Shown here piece by piece: positions 1 through 8,215 of a stretch of DNA of 64,000 nucleotides. The first letter of the stretch is position 1; every line of letters begins with the position of its first letter. Both the position numbers and the translations under genes were made by a program. The notes below the pieces were generated by a model. The model was not told where the DNA came from. It saw nothing but the letters and a program-made list of their open reading frames with translations, and did not search any database. This DNA comes from Leucobacter weissii (GTDB lineage Bacteria; Actinomycetota; Actinomycetes; Actinomycetales; Microbacteriaceae): contig NZ_JAGDYM010000001.1 in assembly GCF_017565745.1 (NCBI RefSeq), positions 62,001-126,000 on the forward strand, written 5' to 3'.

Positions 1-563
1 TCCTCGAGCAGCCCCGTCGGGCGGCCGTCCGCGTCGCGCTCCACCACGCCGCCCTCGATGTGCGCGTCGAGGTCGGACTGCTCGGCGATCAGCCCGAGCG
101 CGACGCCGTTCACGAAGGCCGCGTGGCCCGAGTTGTGCTTGAGCCAGACGGGCCGGCCGCCGGCGGCCCGGTCGAGCCGATCGCGATCGGGGGAGCGGTC
201 GCCGAGCCGGATCTGGCTGAATCCGGTCGCGATGACCCACTCCCCGGGCGGGGTCGCGGCCGCGCGCTCCGCGATGAGCGCGTACAACTCGTCGAGACCG
301 GTCGCGGGCTCCAGATCGAGTTCGAGCTTGGTCAGCCCGAACCACACGCTGTGCGCGTGCACGTCGTTGAAGCCCGGGGCGACCGTCGCGCCCTGCAGGT
401 CGATGACGCGGGCGCCGGCGGTCGGCACGGCGTCGTCGCCGACCGCCGCGATGCGGCCGCCGGAGATGCGCAGGGAGCCGGCGGACGGACGTCGCGGGTC
501 CTGGGTGTGGATCCTCGCATTCCGCAGGACCAGATCCCCGGTCCCATCCGCACCCGTGCTCAT
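1..563 (-). CDS. Amidohydrolase family protein, 5' part (YtcJ-like)
   Basis: The reading frame starts with ATG at 563 and leaves the window at base 1, so only about 187 N-terminal residues are visible and no stop is seen. The protein opens with a small beta-sandwich region and then has the motif GFNDVHAHSVWFG at about residues 62-74, a variant of the GFxDxHxH metal-binding signature of the metal-dependent amidohydrolases. The spacing and the later ERAAATPPGEWVIATGFSQ-like stretch fit the Amidohydro_3/YtcJ group, which hydrolyses amide or related bonds in the cytosol. The substrate cannot be told. It is divergent from the PucR-type gene at 700, which could regulate it; that is inference. Confidence 0.8.
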   Translation of the reverse strand, partial: MSTGADGTGDLVLRNARIHTQDPRRPSAGSLRISGGRIAAVGDDAVPTAGARVIDLQGATVAPGFNDVHAHSVWFGLTKLELDLEPATGLDELYALIAERAAATPPGEWVIATGFSQIRLGDRSPDRDRLDRAAGGRPVWLKHNSGHAAFVNGVALGLIAEQSDLDAHIEGGVVERDADGRPTGLLE

Positions 564-686
564 CACGACTCCTCATTGCTCGTCAGACGCGCGTCGCGCG
601 GAGAGCGCCGGGAGGGGCGCTCCTCATCTCCATGGTGGCCGGGGGCGGGTCGGCCGGGTCTGGGCATTCGTCCCGAGTCCGACGGG

Positions 687-692
687 TACGCT
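687..692 (+). promoter_or_regulatory. Probable -10 box of a leaderless PucR-type transcript
   Basis: TACGCT lies seven bases before the ATG at 700 and no ribosome binding site separates them. In actinobacteria this arrangement is typical of leaderless mRNAs that start at the first base of the start codon. No convincing -35 was found. Confidence 0.4.
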
Positions 693-699
693 TGTGCGT

Positions 700-1884
700 A
701 TGCACTCCGCCTCGGATCCGGCCGTCGAGCCCGACGCGCCGATCACCTGGGACTGGATCCTCGGTCAGCTCACCCAGGAGCTCGACGACGTCGTCGCCGA
801 GTTCCTGCGGGAGTTCCGCGCCACGGAGCCCTACCCCTCGGATCAGGTCGCGCAGCAGGACATCGTCGACACCGCCCGGCAGACCTTCGAGCTGCTGATC
901 CGGCGGCTCAGAGGGGAGTCGGATCCGCCCGGCGCAGCGGGTCTCATCGAGCGCCTGGCGGCGCGGCGGGCGCAGCAGGGAGTGCCGCTCGCGACGTTTC
1001 TCCGCGCGGTGCGCATCGACTTCCGTGTCATCTGGGTCCACGTGCAGCGGATCGCGGGCGAACAGGGCAGCGCCGTGCTCGCCCGCAACGTCGTGCACCT
1101 GCTCGACACCGTCGAGGACTACGTCGACGCGCTTCGGGAGGCCTATCGCGCCGAGGAGGCGCGGCTCGACCGGACCCTCGCGGCGCAGCGGCACCGCACC
1201 ATCCTGCGCCTGTTCAGCGGCGAGCCGCTGACCGGCGGGGAGACCGAGCTGCTCGCCGGCCGGCTGCGGATGCGGGCGGATGCGCGCTACGAGGTCATCG
1301 CGGTGACGGGCGAGGCCATCCACGCGATGATCGCGCGCTACGGGAAGGACCCGCTGGTCGGCTCGTTCGAGAGCGTGAGCGCGATCGTGCTCTTCCGGGA
1401 GCAGACGGCGCCCGAGCGGTGGCGGCGCGAGGTCTCCTCCGCCGGGGCGTACGTCGGCGACGTCGACGGGCTCGCGGCCGTGCCCCGGGCCGCCGAGGTC
1501 GCGCTGCAGATCGCCCGGCACGCCCCTGCGGGCGAGCCCGTGCTCGCGACCGAGGACGAGGTGTGGGCGACGGTGGCGCTCCAGCACCTGCGGGAGGTGT
1601 TCCCGCGCCACGCGCGCGAGGTGCCGAGGTCGCTGGCGGCCCTGCCCGCCCACGAGCGGGCGAGGCTGATCCAGGCCGTGCGCACGTATCTGCGGACGGG
1701 CTCGATCAAGGCGACCGCCGAGCGGCTCTTCTGCCATCGCAACACCGTCATCAACCGGTTGCGGGCCTTCGCGGACGCCACCGGGTACGATCCCACGGTC
1801 CCGCTCGAAGCCGCCTGGATAGTCGTCGCATTGGCCCCCGAACCGGGGACGCCGAACGAAAATATGCAAACGCACAACCCTTGA
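700..1884 (+). CDS. PucR/CdaR-type transcriptional regulator
   Basis: This 394-residue protein is a DNA-binding regulator. The last 70 residues contain the PucR-type helix-turn-helix: a stretch ending VRTYLRTGSIKATAERL and followed by FCHRNTVINRLRAF, which matches the conserved L..TL..yl..g.s...tA..L.vHrNTv.yRl pattern of the family. The N-terminal two-thirds is a helical sensory region (about 20-190) and a GGDEF-like middle domain. The open frame extends far upstream to 58, but the ATG at 700 is preferred because the upstream part is antisense to the amidohydrolase and a -10-like TACGCT sits seven bases upstream. Family members respond to purines, amino acids, GABA or polysaccharides. The neighbouring aldehyde dehydrogenase and importer are the likely targets. 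Confidence 0.85.
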   Translation: MHSASDPAVEPDAPITWDWILGQLTQELDDVVAEFLREFRATEPYPSDQVAQQDIVDTARQTFELLIRRLRGESDPPGAAGLIERLAARRAQQGVPLATFLRAVRIDFRVIWVHVQRIAGEQGSAVLARNVVHLLDTVEDYVDALREAYRAEEARLDRTLAAQRHRTILRLFSGEPLTGGETELLAGRLRMRADARYEVIAVTGEAIHAMIARYGKDPLVGSFESVSAIVLFREQTAPERWRREVSSAGAYVGDVDGLAAVPRAAEVALQIARHAPAGEPVLATEDEVWATVALQHLREVFPRHAREVPRSLAALPAHERARLIQAVRTYLRTGSIKATAERLFCHRNTVINRLRAFADATGYDPTVPLEAAWIVVALAPEPGTPNENMQTHNP

Positions 1885-2011
1885 AAGGGAACCGGGTGCC
1901 ATCGCCCCGGCTCCCGCGGGCGCGATCCGCTTAGCGTGGAGGCAACCGGCAGCGAGGCCTGCGCCCTCGTGACCCGGATCCAGTCAATCCACTCAGAAAG
2001 GGCGAGCGAGC

Positions 2012-3436
2012 GTGCCCGAGACCATCGCCAACATCATCGGCGGACACGAGGTGCCCGGAACCGGCGATCGCTTCACCCTGCACGATCCCGCGACGGGCGC
2101 GGCGACCGGAACCTACCGCGGCGCCTCCGAGGTCGAGGTCGATCGCGCCTTCTCCGCCGCGCGCTCCGCGTTCCCCGCCTGGCGGCGCACGACACCGGCG
2201 GCGCGCCAGCAGGCCCTGCTCACCCTGGCCGCCGCCATCGAGGAGCACGCCGAGGAGATCCTCGAGCGCGAGGTCGCCGAAACCGGCAAGCCGAGGGCGA
2301 CCACGCGGGAGCTCGAGATCCTCCGCTCGGCCGATCAGCTGCGCTTCTTCGCCGGGCTCGGCCGCGCGCCTCAGGGCCTGGCTCAGACCGAGTACCTGGA
2401 GGGCTTCAGCTCGCTCATCCGCCGGGAGCCGATCGGGGTGGTGGCGCAGGTCACCCCCTGGAACTATCCCTTCATGATGTCGATCTGGAAGATCGGCCCG
2501 GCGCTGGCCGCCGGCAACACCGTCGTGCTGAAGCCGGCCGAGACCACCCCCGGCAGCACGGTGCTCCTCGCCCGCCTCGCCGCGGGGATCCTCCCGGCGG
2601 GCGTGCTCAACGTCGTGATCGGGGGGCGCGCCACCGGCCGCCTGCTCTCCGAGCACCACGGGGCCGACATGGTGGCGATCACCGGCAGCGTCCGCGCGGG
2701 GGCCGAGGTGATGGCGGCCGCGTCGCGGAACATCACCCGGGTGCATCTCGAACTCGGCGGCAAGGCGCCGGCCATCGTCTTCGCCGACGCCGATCTCGAC
2801 GCGGCCGTCGCCGGGATCGCCTCCGCCGGCTACTTCAACGCCGGCCAGGACTGCACGGCCGCCACCCGCGTCCTCGTGGAGGCGGAGGCGCGCGACGAGT
2901 TCCTCGCGAAGCTCAAGGCCCGCACCGCGGGGATCAGGACCGGCGGACCGGACGACCCCGAGGCCTTCCACGGGCCGCTGAACAGCGTCGCGCAGTTCGA
3001 ACGGGTGCAGGGCGTGCTCGGCCGGCTCCCCGAGCATATCACCGTCGAGGCTGGCGGCTACTTCTCGGAGCCCGGCTACTACCTGAAGCCCACGGTGCTC
3101 TCCGGCGTCCGGCAGGACGACGAGGTCGTGCAGTCCGAGCTGTTCGCCCCGATCCTCACCATCCAGAGCTTCGAGACCGAGGACGAGGCGATCGCCCTGG
3201 CGAACGGGGTCGACATGGCGCTCGCCGCGAGCCTGTGGACGCGCAACCACGGCCGTGCGACCGCGCTCTCGGGCGCTCTCGACTTCGGAACCGTCTGGAT
3301 CAACTGCCATCAGCTGCTGCCGGCCGAGATGCCGCACGGCGGGTACAAGGCCTCGGGCCTCGGTAAGGATCTCTCGCTGTACGGCTACGAGGACTACACC
3401 CGCATCAAGCACGTCATGAGCGCCCACGCGCGCTGA
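2012..3436 (+). CDS. NAD(P)-dependent aldehyde dehydrogenase
   Basis: The 474-residue protein has the standard length and motifs of the aldehyde dehydrogenase superfamily. The cofactor-binding part has VTPWNYPF at about 147-154. The general base is Glu247 in LELGGKAP and the nucleophile is Cys281 in AGQDCTAATR. It oxidises an aldehyde to the acid in the cytosol; the sequence resembles the betaine-aldehyde/4-aminobutyraldehyde group, but the substrate is not proven. The start is a GTG at 2012 with a purine-rich GAAAGGG stretch about 15 bases upstream. An alcohol dehydrogenase follows 39 bases later, so alcohol-to-acid oxidation in two steps is likely. The PucR-type regulator lies directly upstream. 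Confidence 0.92.
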   Translation: MPETIANIIGGHEVPGTGDRFTLHDPATGAATGTYRGASEVEVDRAFSAARSAFPAWRRTTPAARQQALLTLAAAIEEHAEEILEREVAETGKPRATTRELEILRSADQLRFFAGLGRAPQGLAQTEYLEGFSSLIRREPIGVVAQVTPWNYPFMMSIWKIGPALAAGNTVVLKPAETTPGSTVLLARLAAGILPAGVLNVVIGGRATGRLLSEHHGADMVAITGSVRAGAEVMAAASRNITRVHLELGGKAPAIVFADADLDAAVAGIASAGYFNAGQDCTAATRVLVEAEARDEFLAKLKARTAGIRTGGPDDPEAFHGPLNSVAQFERVQGVLGRLPEHITVEAGGYFSEPGYYLKPTVLSGVRQDDEVVQSELFAPILTIQSFETEDEAIALANGVDMALAASLWTRNHGRATALSGALDFGTVWINCHQLLPAEMPHGGYKASGLGKDLSLYGYEDYTRIKHVMSAHAR

Positions 3437-3475
3437 CCCGAGCACCACCGAACGATTTCGACGAGGAGAGAGTCC

Positions 3476-4585
3476 ATGAACATCAGCGCAACCGCCATCC
3501 TGTTCTCCGGCGGGGAGAGCGAGCCGCAGCTCACCGAGGTATCCGTCCGCGCGCCGCGCGCCGGAGAGGTCCTGGTGAGGATGACCGCCGCCGGCGTCTG
3601 CCACTCCGATCTTCACGTGCTCAACGGCGACTGGCCGTTCGACCACCGGGTCGCGCTGGGCCACGAGGGCGCCGGGATCGTCGAGGCGGTCGGCGAGGGG
3701 GTCGATCTGGTCCCGGGCGACCAGGTGGTGCTGTCGTGGTACGCGCCCTGCGGGCGCTGCGACGCCTGCGTGGACGGCAAGAGCTGGCTGTGCGCCGAGA
3801 GCGGGGCGATCACGAACGGACTGCCGGACGGCTCCACACCGCTCTCCGTCGCCGACGGCGAGGAGGCGCGCCCGTATCTCGGGGTCGCCGCGTTCTCCGA
3901 GTACACCCTCGTCCCGCGCTCGGCCGTGGTCAAGATCCCCTCCGAGGTGCCGTCCGCGGTGGCCGCCCTCATCGGCTGCTCCATCGCGACCGGCATCGGC
4001 GCGGTGCTCAACACGGCCGACGTGCGCGCCGGCCAGACCGCCGTGGTGGTCGGCGCCGGCGGGGTCGGTCAGGCGATCGTGCTCGGCCTCAAGCTGGCAG
4101 GGGCCAGCCGGATCATCGCCGTGGACCTCTCCGACGACCGGCTCGAGATCGCGCGTCAGCTCGGCGCCACCGACACGGTGCGGGGCGACGATCCCGAAGC
4201 CGTGGCGCGGGTGCGCGCGCTCGCCGGGGGCGCGGGCGTCGACTTCGCGTTCGACGCGATCGGCGTGCCGAAGGTCACCGAGGGCATGCCGGCATACGTC
4301 AAGTCGGGCGGCGCGATCGTGCTCGTCGGCATGCCGGCCCGCGACGCCGAAGCGGTCATCAAGCCCTGGCAGCTCATCGTCACCGGACAGCGGATCCTCG
4401 GCTGCAACTACGGCTCGTCCCGGCCCCAGGTCGACTTCGTCAAGATCGCGCGCCTCTACCTCGCCGGTCAGCTCCCGCTGGACCAGATGGTCGGCGAGAC
4501 CATCCCCCAGAGCCGGGCCGTCGAGGCGGTCCGCGCTCTCGTCCAGCCGGTCGGCAAGCGCCGGGTCGTCGACTTCGCGCTCTGA
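3476..4585 (+). CDS. Zinc-dependent alcohol dehydrogenase (MDR superfamily)
   Basis: A 369-residue medium-chain dehydrogenase. Cys42 in GVCHSD, His63-Glu64 in GHEGAG and Cys168 form the catalytic zinc site. Cys92, Cys95, Cys98 and Cys106 form the structural-zinc lobe with the usual spacing. The NAD-binding motif VVGAGGVGQAIVLG lies at about residues 191-204. The length and structural-zinc loop fit the class III-like/aryl-alcohol branch. AGGAGAG about six bases before the ATG at 3476 supports the start. It most likely acts just before the aldehyde dehydrogenase, oxidising an alcohol to the aldehyde. The actual substrate, perhaps the one brought in by the importer encoded next, is unknown. Confidence 0.92.
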   Translation: MNISATAILFSGGESEPQLTEVSVRAPRAGEVLVRMTAAGVCHSDLHVLNGDWPFDHRVALGHEGAGIVEAVGEGVDLVPGDQVVLSWYAPCGRCDACVDGKSWLCAESGAITNGLPDGSTPLSVADGEEARPYLGVAAFSEYTLVPRSAVVKIPSEVPSAVAALIGCSIATGIGAVLNTADVRAGQTAVVVGAGGVGQAIVLGLKLAGASRIIAVDLSDDRLEIARQLGATDTVRGDDPEAVARVRALAGGAGVDFAFDAIGVPKVTEGMPAYVKSGGAIVLVGMPARDAEAVIKPWQLIVTGQRILGCNYGSSRPQVDFVKIARLYLAGQLPLDQMVGETIPQSRAVEAVRALVQPVGKRRVVDFAL

Positions 4586-4630
4586 CCCCCAGACTCCCAT
4601 CAACGCGGTACCACGACACAAGGAGAAACC

Positions 4631-5623
4631 ATGAAGAAGTCGTTTCTGCGGCGCGCCGGCGCCGGAATCGCAATCACCGCCGCGGCGGCGCTGCTGCTCT
4701 CGGGCTGCGGTGCCGGGGCCGCGGACGACGGCGCCGGCGAGGGCGGTGAGAGCGGCAAGGGCGCGATCGCCATGGGCTTCGCGGGCATGGACATCACGAT
4801 CTGGAACGATCAGCTGAAGTTCATGGAGCCCATCATCGAGGCCGAGGGATACGAGTTCCTCACGAGCGACCCGCAGTGGGACGTGCAGAAGCAGGTCTCC
4901 GACTGGGAGGCCTGGATCCAGCGCGGCGACGTGAAGGCCATCATGGGCTTCCCGGTGCAGAGCGATGCGATGGTCCCGGTGACCGCACGGGCGACCGAGG
5001 CCGGGATCCCCGTGCTCGGCTACGCCACCCGCTGGGAGGGCACCGCGGCCGGCACGATCATCGACAGCTACGAGGACGGCTACCTGGTCGGCACGGCCGC
5101 CGCCGAGTGGATCAACGAAAATCTCGCGGACGAGTCTGAGGTTCCGGTCGCGGTCGTCGCCGACAAGACGTCCGACCTCGGCAAGGGGCGCACCGAGGGC
5201 ATCATCGCCGCGCTCGAGGAGATCTCCTCGAACGTCAAGGTGTACGAGCTGCCCGGCATCTCCCGCGAGGAGGGCAACAGCGCCGCGAAGAGCCACCTGG
5301 TGGCGGTCCCCGACACCCGGGTCTGGGTCGGGACCAGCAACGACAACACGGCCGGGGCCTACCAGGCGCTGCTCGACAGCGGCGTCGCGAAGGATGATCC
5401 CGAGTACTACGTCGGCGCGACGGACGCGACCAACGAGACGCTCGACATCATCAAGATCCCGAACAGCATCTGGCGCGGCGGATTCATCCTGCCGGCCCAG
5501 GAGCTCGCGGAGAGCAACGCCGATCTGCTCCTCCGCGCCGCGGCGGGGGAGACCGTCGAGGACAACGTGATCACCTCGACCCGCGTGACCGCGGAGAACG
5601 CCGACGAGTTCTACGTCGACTGA
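4631..5623 (+). CDS. Ribose-type ABC importer, substrate-binding lipoprotein
   Basis: The 330-residue protein starts with a lysine-containing signal peptide and a lipobox LLLSGCGAG, giving lipidation at Cys26, so it is tethered outside the membrane. The rest resembles the family-1 periplasmic binding proteins of the ribose/autoinducer-2 type, with two lobes and a hinge. Tryptophans in WNDQLKF, DPQWDVQK and DWEAWIQ line what may be the ligand cleft. AGGAG lies just upstream of ATG 4631. It is followed by the ATPase and permease of the same importer. The ligand is unknown: the family transports sugars but also polyols, purines and other small molecules, and the neighbouring dehydrogenases suggest something oxidisable. 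Confidence 0.88.
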   Translation: MKKSFLRRAGAGIAITAAAALLLSGCGAGAADDGAGEGGESGKGAIAMGFAGMDITIWNDQLKFMEPIIEAEGYEFLTSDPQWDVQKQVSDWEAWIQRGDVKAIMGFPVQSDAMVPVTARATEAGIPVLGYATRWEGTAAGTIIDSYEDGYLVGTAAAEWINENLADESEVPVAVVADKTSDLGKGRTEGIIAALEEISSNVKVYELPGISREEGNSAAKSHLVAVPDTRVWVGTSNDNTAGAYQALLDSGVAKDDPEYYVGATDATNETLDIIKIPNSIWRGGFILPAQELAESNADLLLRAAAGETVEDNVITSTRVTAENADEFYVD

Positions 5624-5631
5624 TCCCACCG

Positions 5632-5663
5632 GTCCGGGCCCGCCCCTCCGGGCGGGCCCGGAC
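5632..5663 (+). terminator. Strong intra-operon hairpin
   Basis: A perfect 14-base inverted repeat (arms 5632-5645 and 5650-5663, all G/C-rich, loop CTCC) sits nine bases after the binding-protein stop and 20 bases before the ATPase start. It lacks a T-tract, so it is more likely a partial terminator or an mRNA-end stabiliser. Such hairpins often make binding proteins more abundant than the ATPase and permease. Confidence 0.7.
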
Positions 5664-5682
5664 TCCCCAGGGAAGGAACCAA

Positions 5683-7167
5683 GTGAACGCCGCAACACCA
5701 CCCGCCCCCGCCGCGCCGCGCCTGAGCTTCTCCGGCGTCGGCGTCAGGTTCGGCTCGACCGTCGCCCTCGACGGGATCGATCTCGAGATCCCGGCCGGGC
5801 AGATCGTCGGCCTGCTCGGGCACAACGGCGCCGGCAAGTCGACGCTTCTGAACGTCGCCACGGGCGCCGTGCCCGCGACGACGGGGGCGATGTCGCTCGA
5901 CGGCCGCGCCACGCCGCACCGGGCCACGCCGCGCGACATCGCGGAGCTCGGCGTGACGGTGATCCACCAGGAGCCCGCGCTCGCCGGCAACCTCAGCATC
6001 CTCGACAACCTCTACCTGGGGCGCGGCGCGGCGCTCTCGCGCGCCGAGCGCGCGGCCCGGGCCCGCGAGGCGCTCGAGTCGGTGGGCGGCGGCTATCTCG
6101 CGCTGCAGGCCCCGGTCGGGGCGCTGTCCCTCGGCGAGCGGCAGCTCGTCGACCTCGCGCGCGGGCTGCTGCGCGGCGACATGCGGGTGCTGCTGCTCGA
6201 CGAGCCGACGGCGGCCCTGGGCGAGGCGGAGACCCGGGCGCTGCACGCCCTGATCCGCTCCCTGGCCGCCAAGGGCACCTCGATCGTCTACGTCTCGCAC
6301 CGGCTGCCCGACATCGTCGACGTCTGCGAGCGCATCGTCGTGCTCCGCGGAGGCCGGCTGGTCATGGACGCCTCGACCGACGGCATGAGCGTCTCGGAGC
6401 TCTCCCATGCGCTGGCCCCCGAGGTGCAGCTCGAGACCGACTGGACGCCGACGCCCCGCGAGACCCGCCTCACGGTGCGCGCGGCCGGCGGTGAGCTGCA
6501 GTTCCGCGACGGCGAGATCGTCGGACTGTACGGCATGGCGGCCGGCGAGCAGTTCCACCTGCTCGACGAGCTCTTCGGACTGCGGGGCGCCGCCGACGCG
6601 CGGCTCAGCGGCAAGCCCTACCGCGTCGCCCGGCCCGGCCACGCGATCCGGCAGGGCGTGCACCTGGTGCCGGCGGATCGCGAGACCGACGGGCTCGTGG
6701 GCGGTCTCAGCGCCAAGGACAACACGTACCTGCCCTGGTTCGCGCACGGCTGGCGCTCCCGTTCCAAGGTCGCCGAGTCCTACGCCTCCATCCGCTCCAC
6801 GCTGAACGTGCACGGGCCAGACGGGGACGCTCCGATCATGAGCTTCTCCGGGGGCAACCGCCAGAAGCACCTTCTGGCCAGGTGGACGTTCCCGGTCGCC
6901 CCGAAGGTCCTGCTGCTCGCACAGCCCACCCAGGGCGTCGACGTGGGGGCGAAGCTCGACATCCGCGTGGCCCTGCGCCGGCTCGCCGACACCGGCGTGT
7001 GCATCGTGGTGGCCTCGGCGGAGACCGACGAGATCGCCTCGATGTGCGATCGCGCCTACGTGCTCGCCCACGGCTCGAGCCGTGAGATCTTCCGGAGCGG
7101 CCGCTACGAGGCGGAACTCCTCGAAACCCTTCTCGAACTCACCCCGGCAGGAGACCTCCACTCATGA
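5683..7167 (+). CDS. Ribose-type ABC importer, duplicated ATP-binding subunit
   Basis: The 494-residue protein has two ABC domains, as in RbsA/MglA. The first has an intact Walker A (GLLGHNGAGKST, about 45-56), signature LSLGERQ and Walker B LLLDEPTAAL. In the second, Walker A is replaced by GLYGMAAGEQ, and the signature is SFSGGNRQ. A degenerate second Walker A is normal in this family, but here even the usual GxxGxGR remnant is gone. The start is GTG 5683 with GGGAAGG six bases upstream. It overlaps the permease start by four bases (ATGA). It powers import of the unknown ligand of the binding protein at 4631. Confidence 0.9.
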   Translation: MNAATPPAPAAPRLSFSGVGVRFGSTVALDGIDLEIPAGQIVGLLGHNGAGKSTLLNVATGAVPATTGAMSLDGRATPHRATPRDIAELGVTVIHQEPALAGNLSILDNLYLGRGAALSRAERAARAREALESVGGGYLALQAPVGALSLGERQLVDLARGLLRGDMRVLLLDEPTAALGEAETRALHALIRSLAAKGTSIVYVSHRLPDIVDVCERIVVLRGGRLVMDASTDGMSVSELSHALAPEVQLETDWTPTPRETRLTVRAAGGELQFRDGEIVGLYGMAAGEQFHLLDELFGLRGAADARLSGKPYRVARPGHAIRQGVHLVPADRETDGLVGGLSAKDNTYLPWFAHGWRSRSKVAESYASIRSTLNVHGPDGDAPIMSFSGGNRQKHLLARWTFPVAPKVLLLAQPTQGVDVGAKLDIRVALRRLADTGVCIVVASAETDEIASMCDRAYVLAHGSSREIFRSGRYEAELLETLLELTPAGDLHS

Positions 7168-8171
7168 ACCGTCTCAAGATATTCGTGGCGCAGAACAGCA
7201 CGTTCATCGCCCTGCTCGCGCTCATCGCCTTCTTCGCGGCGATGAACCCGCGATTCCTCACGTTCAACAACGCGCAGACGATTCTGCTGCAGATCGCCGA
7301 ACTCGGCCTCATCGCGCTGCCGCTCGCGTTCCTGGTCATGTCGGGCACGCTGGATCTCTCGGTGGGCTCCGTGGCGAGCCTCGCCGCCATCGTCTCCGGC
7401 GGGGTCATGGTCGGCACGGGCAGCGCCCCGCTCGGGTTCCTCGCCGCGATCGGCGTCGGTCTCGTGGCCGGTGCGCTCAACGGCCTCCTGGTGGCCTACT
7501 TCAAACTGAACGCGCTCGTCATCACGCTGGGCTTCCTGAGCGTCTGGGGCGGCCTGGCCCTGTTCCTCACCAACGGCGCGACGCTCACCGGCTTCCCGTC
7601 GAGCTTCACCGCGCTCGGCACGATGTCCTTCGGGCCGATCTCGCTGCAGGTGATCATCCTCGTGCTCTTCACCCTCGGGGCCTGGTACCTGCTCAACCGG
7701 CTGCCGCTCGGCCGCAACGTGCTCGCCATCGGCGGCAACAGCCGCGCGGCGCACCTGATGGGCATCAACGTGCAGCGCACCCGATTCCTGCTCTTCGTGC
7801 TGACGAGCGTCGCCGCGGCCCTGTCGGGCGTGCTCCTCGCCGCGAAGCTGCACTCCGCACCCCCCACGGTCGGCACCGGCATGGAGATCCAGGCGCTCAC
7901 CGTGGTGCTGCTCGGCGGCGTCGCGCTCGAGGGCGGCGCGGGGCGGATCAGCGGCGTCATCGCCGGGCTGCTGTTCGTCGGCGTGCTGCGCAACGGCCTC
8001 GTGATCATGGGCGTCTCGCAGTTCCTCCAGACGATCCTCATCGGCGCGACGCTCGTGGTCGCGGTGATGCTCGACGGTTCGGTGCAGCGCCTGCTCAAGC
8101 GCACCTGGAGCAATCTCGCGGTGCCCGCGAAGCCGTCCGAGCCGTCGCCCGCGGCGAGCACCGCCGCCTGA
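7164..8171 (+). CDS. Ribose-type ABC importer, permease
   Basis: A 335-residue membrane protein of the RbsC/BPD_transp_2 family with about eight to ten hydrophobic segments. The family hallmark GTLDLSVGSVASLAA is at about residues 61-75, and a glycine-rich VLLGGVALEGGAGRISG stretch is near 250. Only one permease gene is present, so it should act as a homodimer. Its ATG overlaps the stop of the ATPase gene, indicating translational coupling. The C-terminal tail is rich in Pro, Ala and Ser. Confidence 0.9.
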   Translation: MNRLKIFVAQNSTFIALLALIAFFAAMNPRFLTFNNAQTILLQIAELGLIALPLAFLVMSGTLDLSVGSVASLAAIVSGGVMVGTGSAPLGFLAAIGVGLVAGALNGLLVAYFKLNALVITLGFLSVWGGLALFLTNGATLTGFPSSFTALGTMSFGPISLQVIILVLFTLGAWYLLNRLPLGRNVLAIGGNSRAAHLMGINVQRTRFLLFVLTSVAAALSGVLLAAKLHSAPPTVGTGMEIQALTVVLLGGVALEGGAGRISGVIAGLLFVGVLRNGLVIMGVSQFLQTILIGATLVVAVMLDGSVQRLLKRTWSNLAVPAKPSEPSPAASTAA

Positions 8172-8215
8172 GCGACCGTCCGCCGTCCGCCGCCCCCAGA
8201 AGGAGTACGTCCCCC

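Noticed and set aside
1882-2011. A promoter for the aldehyde dehydrogenase using TTGAAA at 1882
   Set aside because: TTGAAA overlaps the PucR stop, but no acceptable -10 box was found 16-18 bases downstream.
1931-5701. Long antisense open frame opposite the aldehyde/alcohol dehydrogenase and binding-protein genes
   Set aside because: It spans several well-supported genes, lacks motifs and has shadow-type composition.
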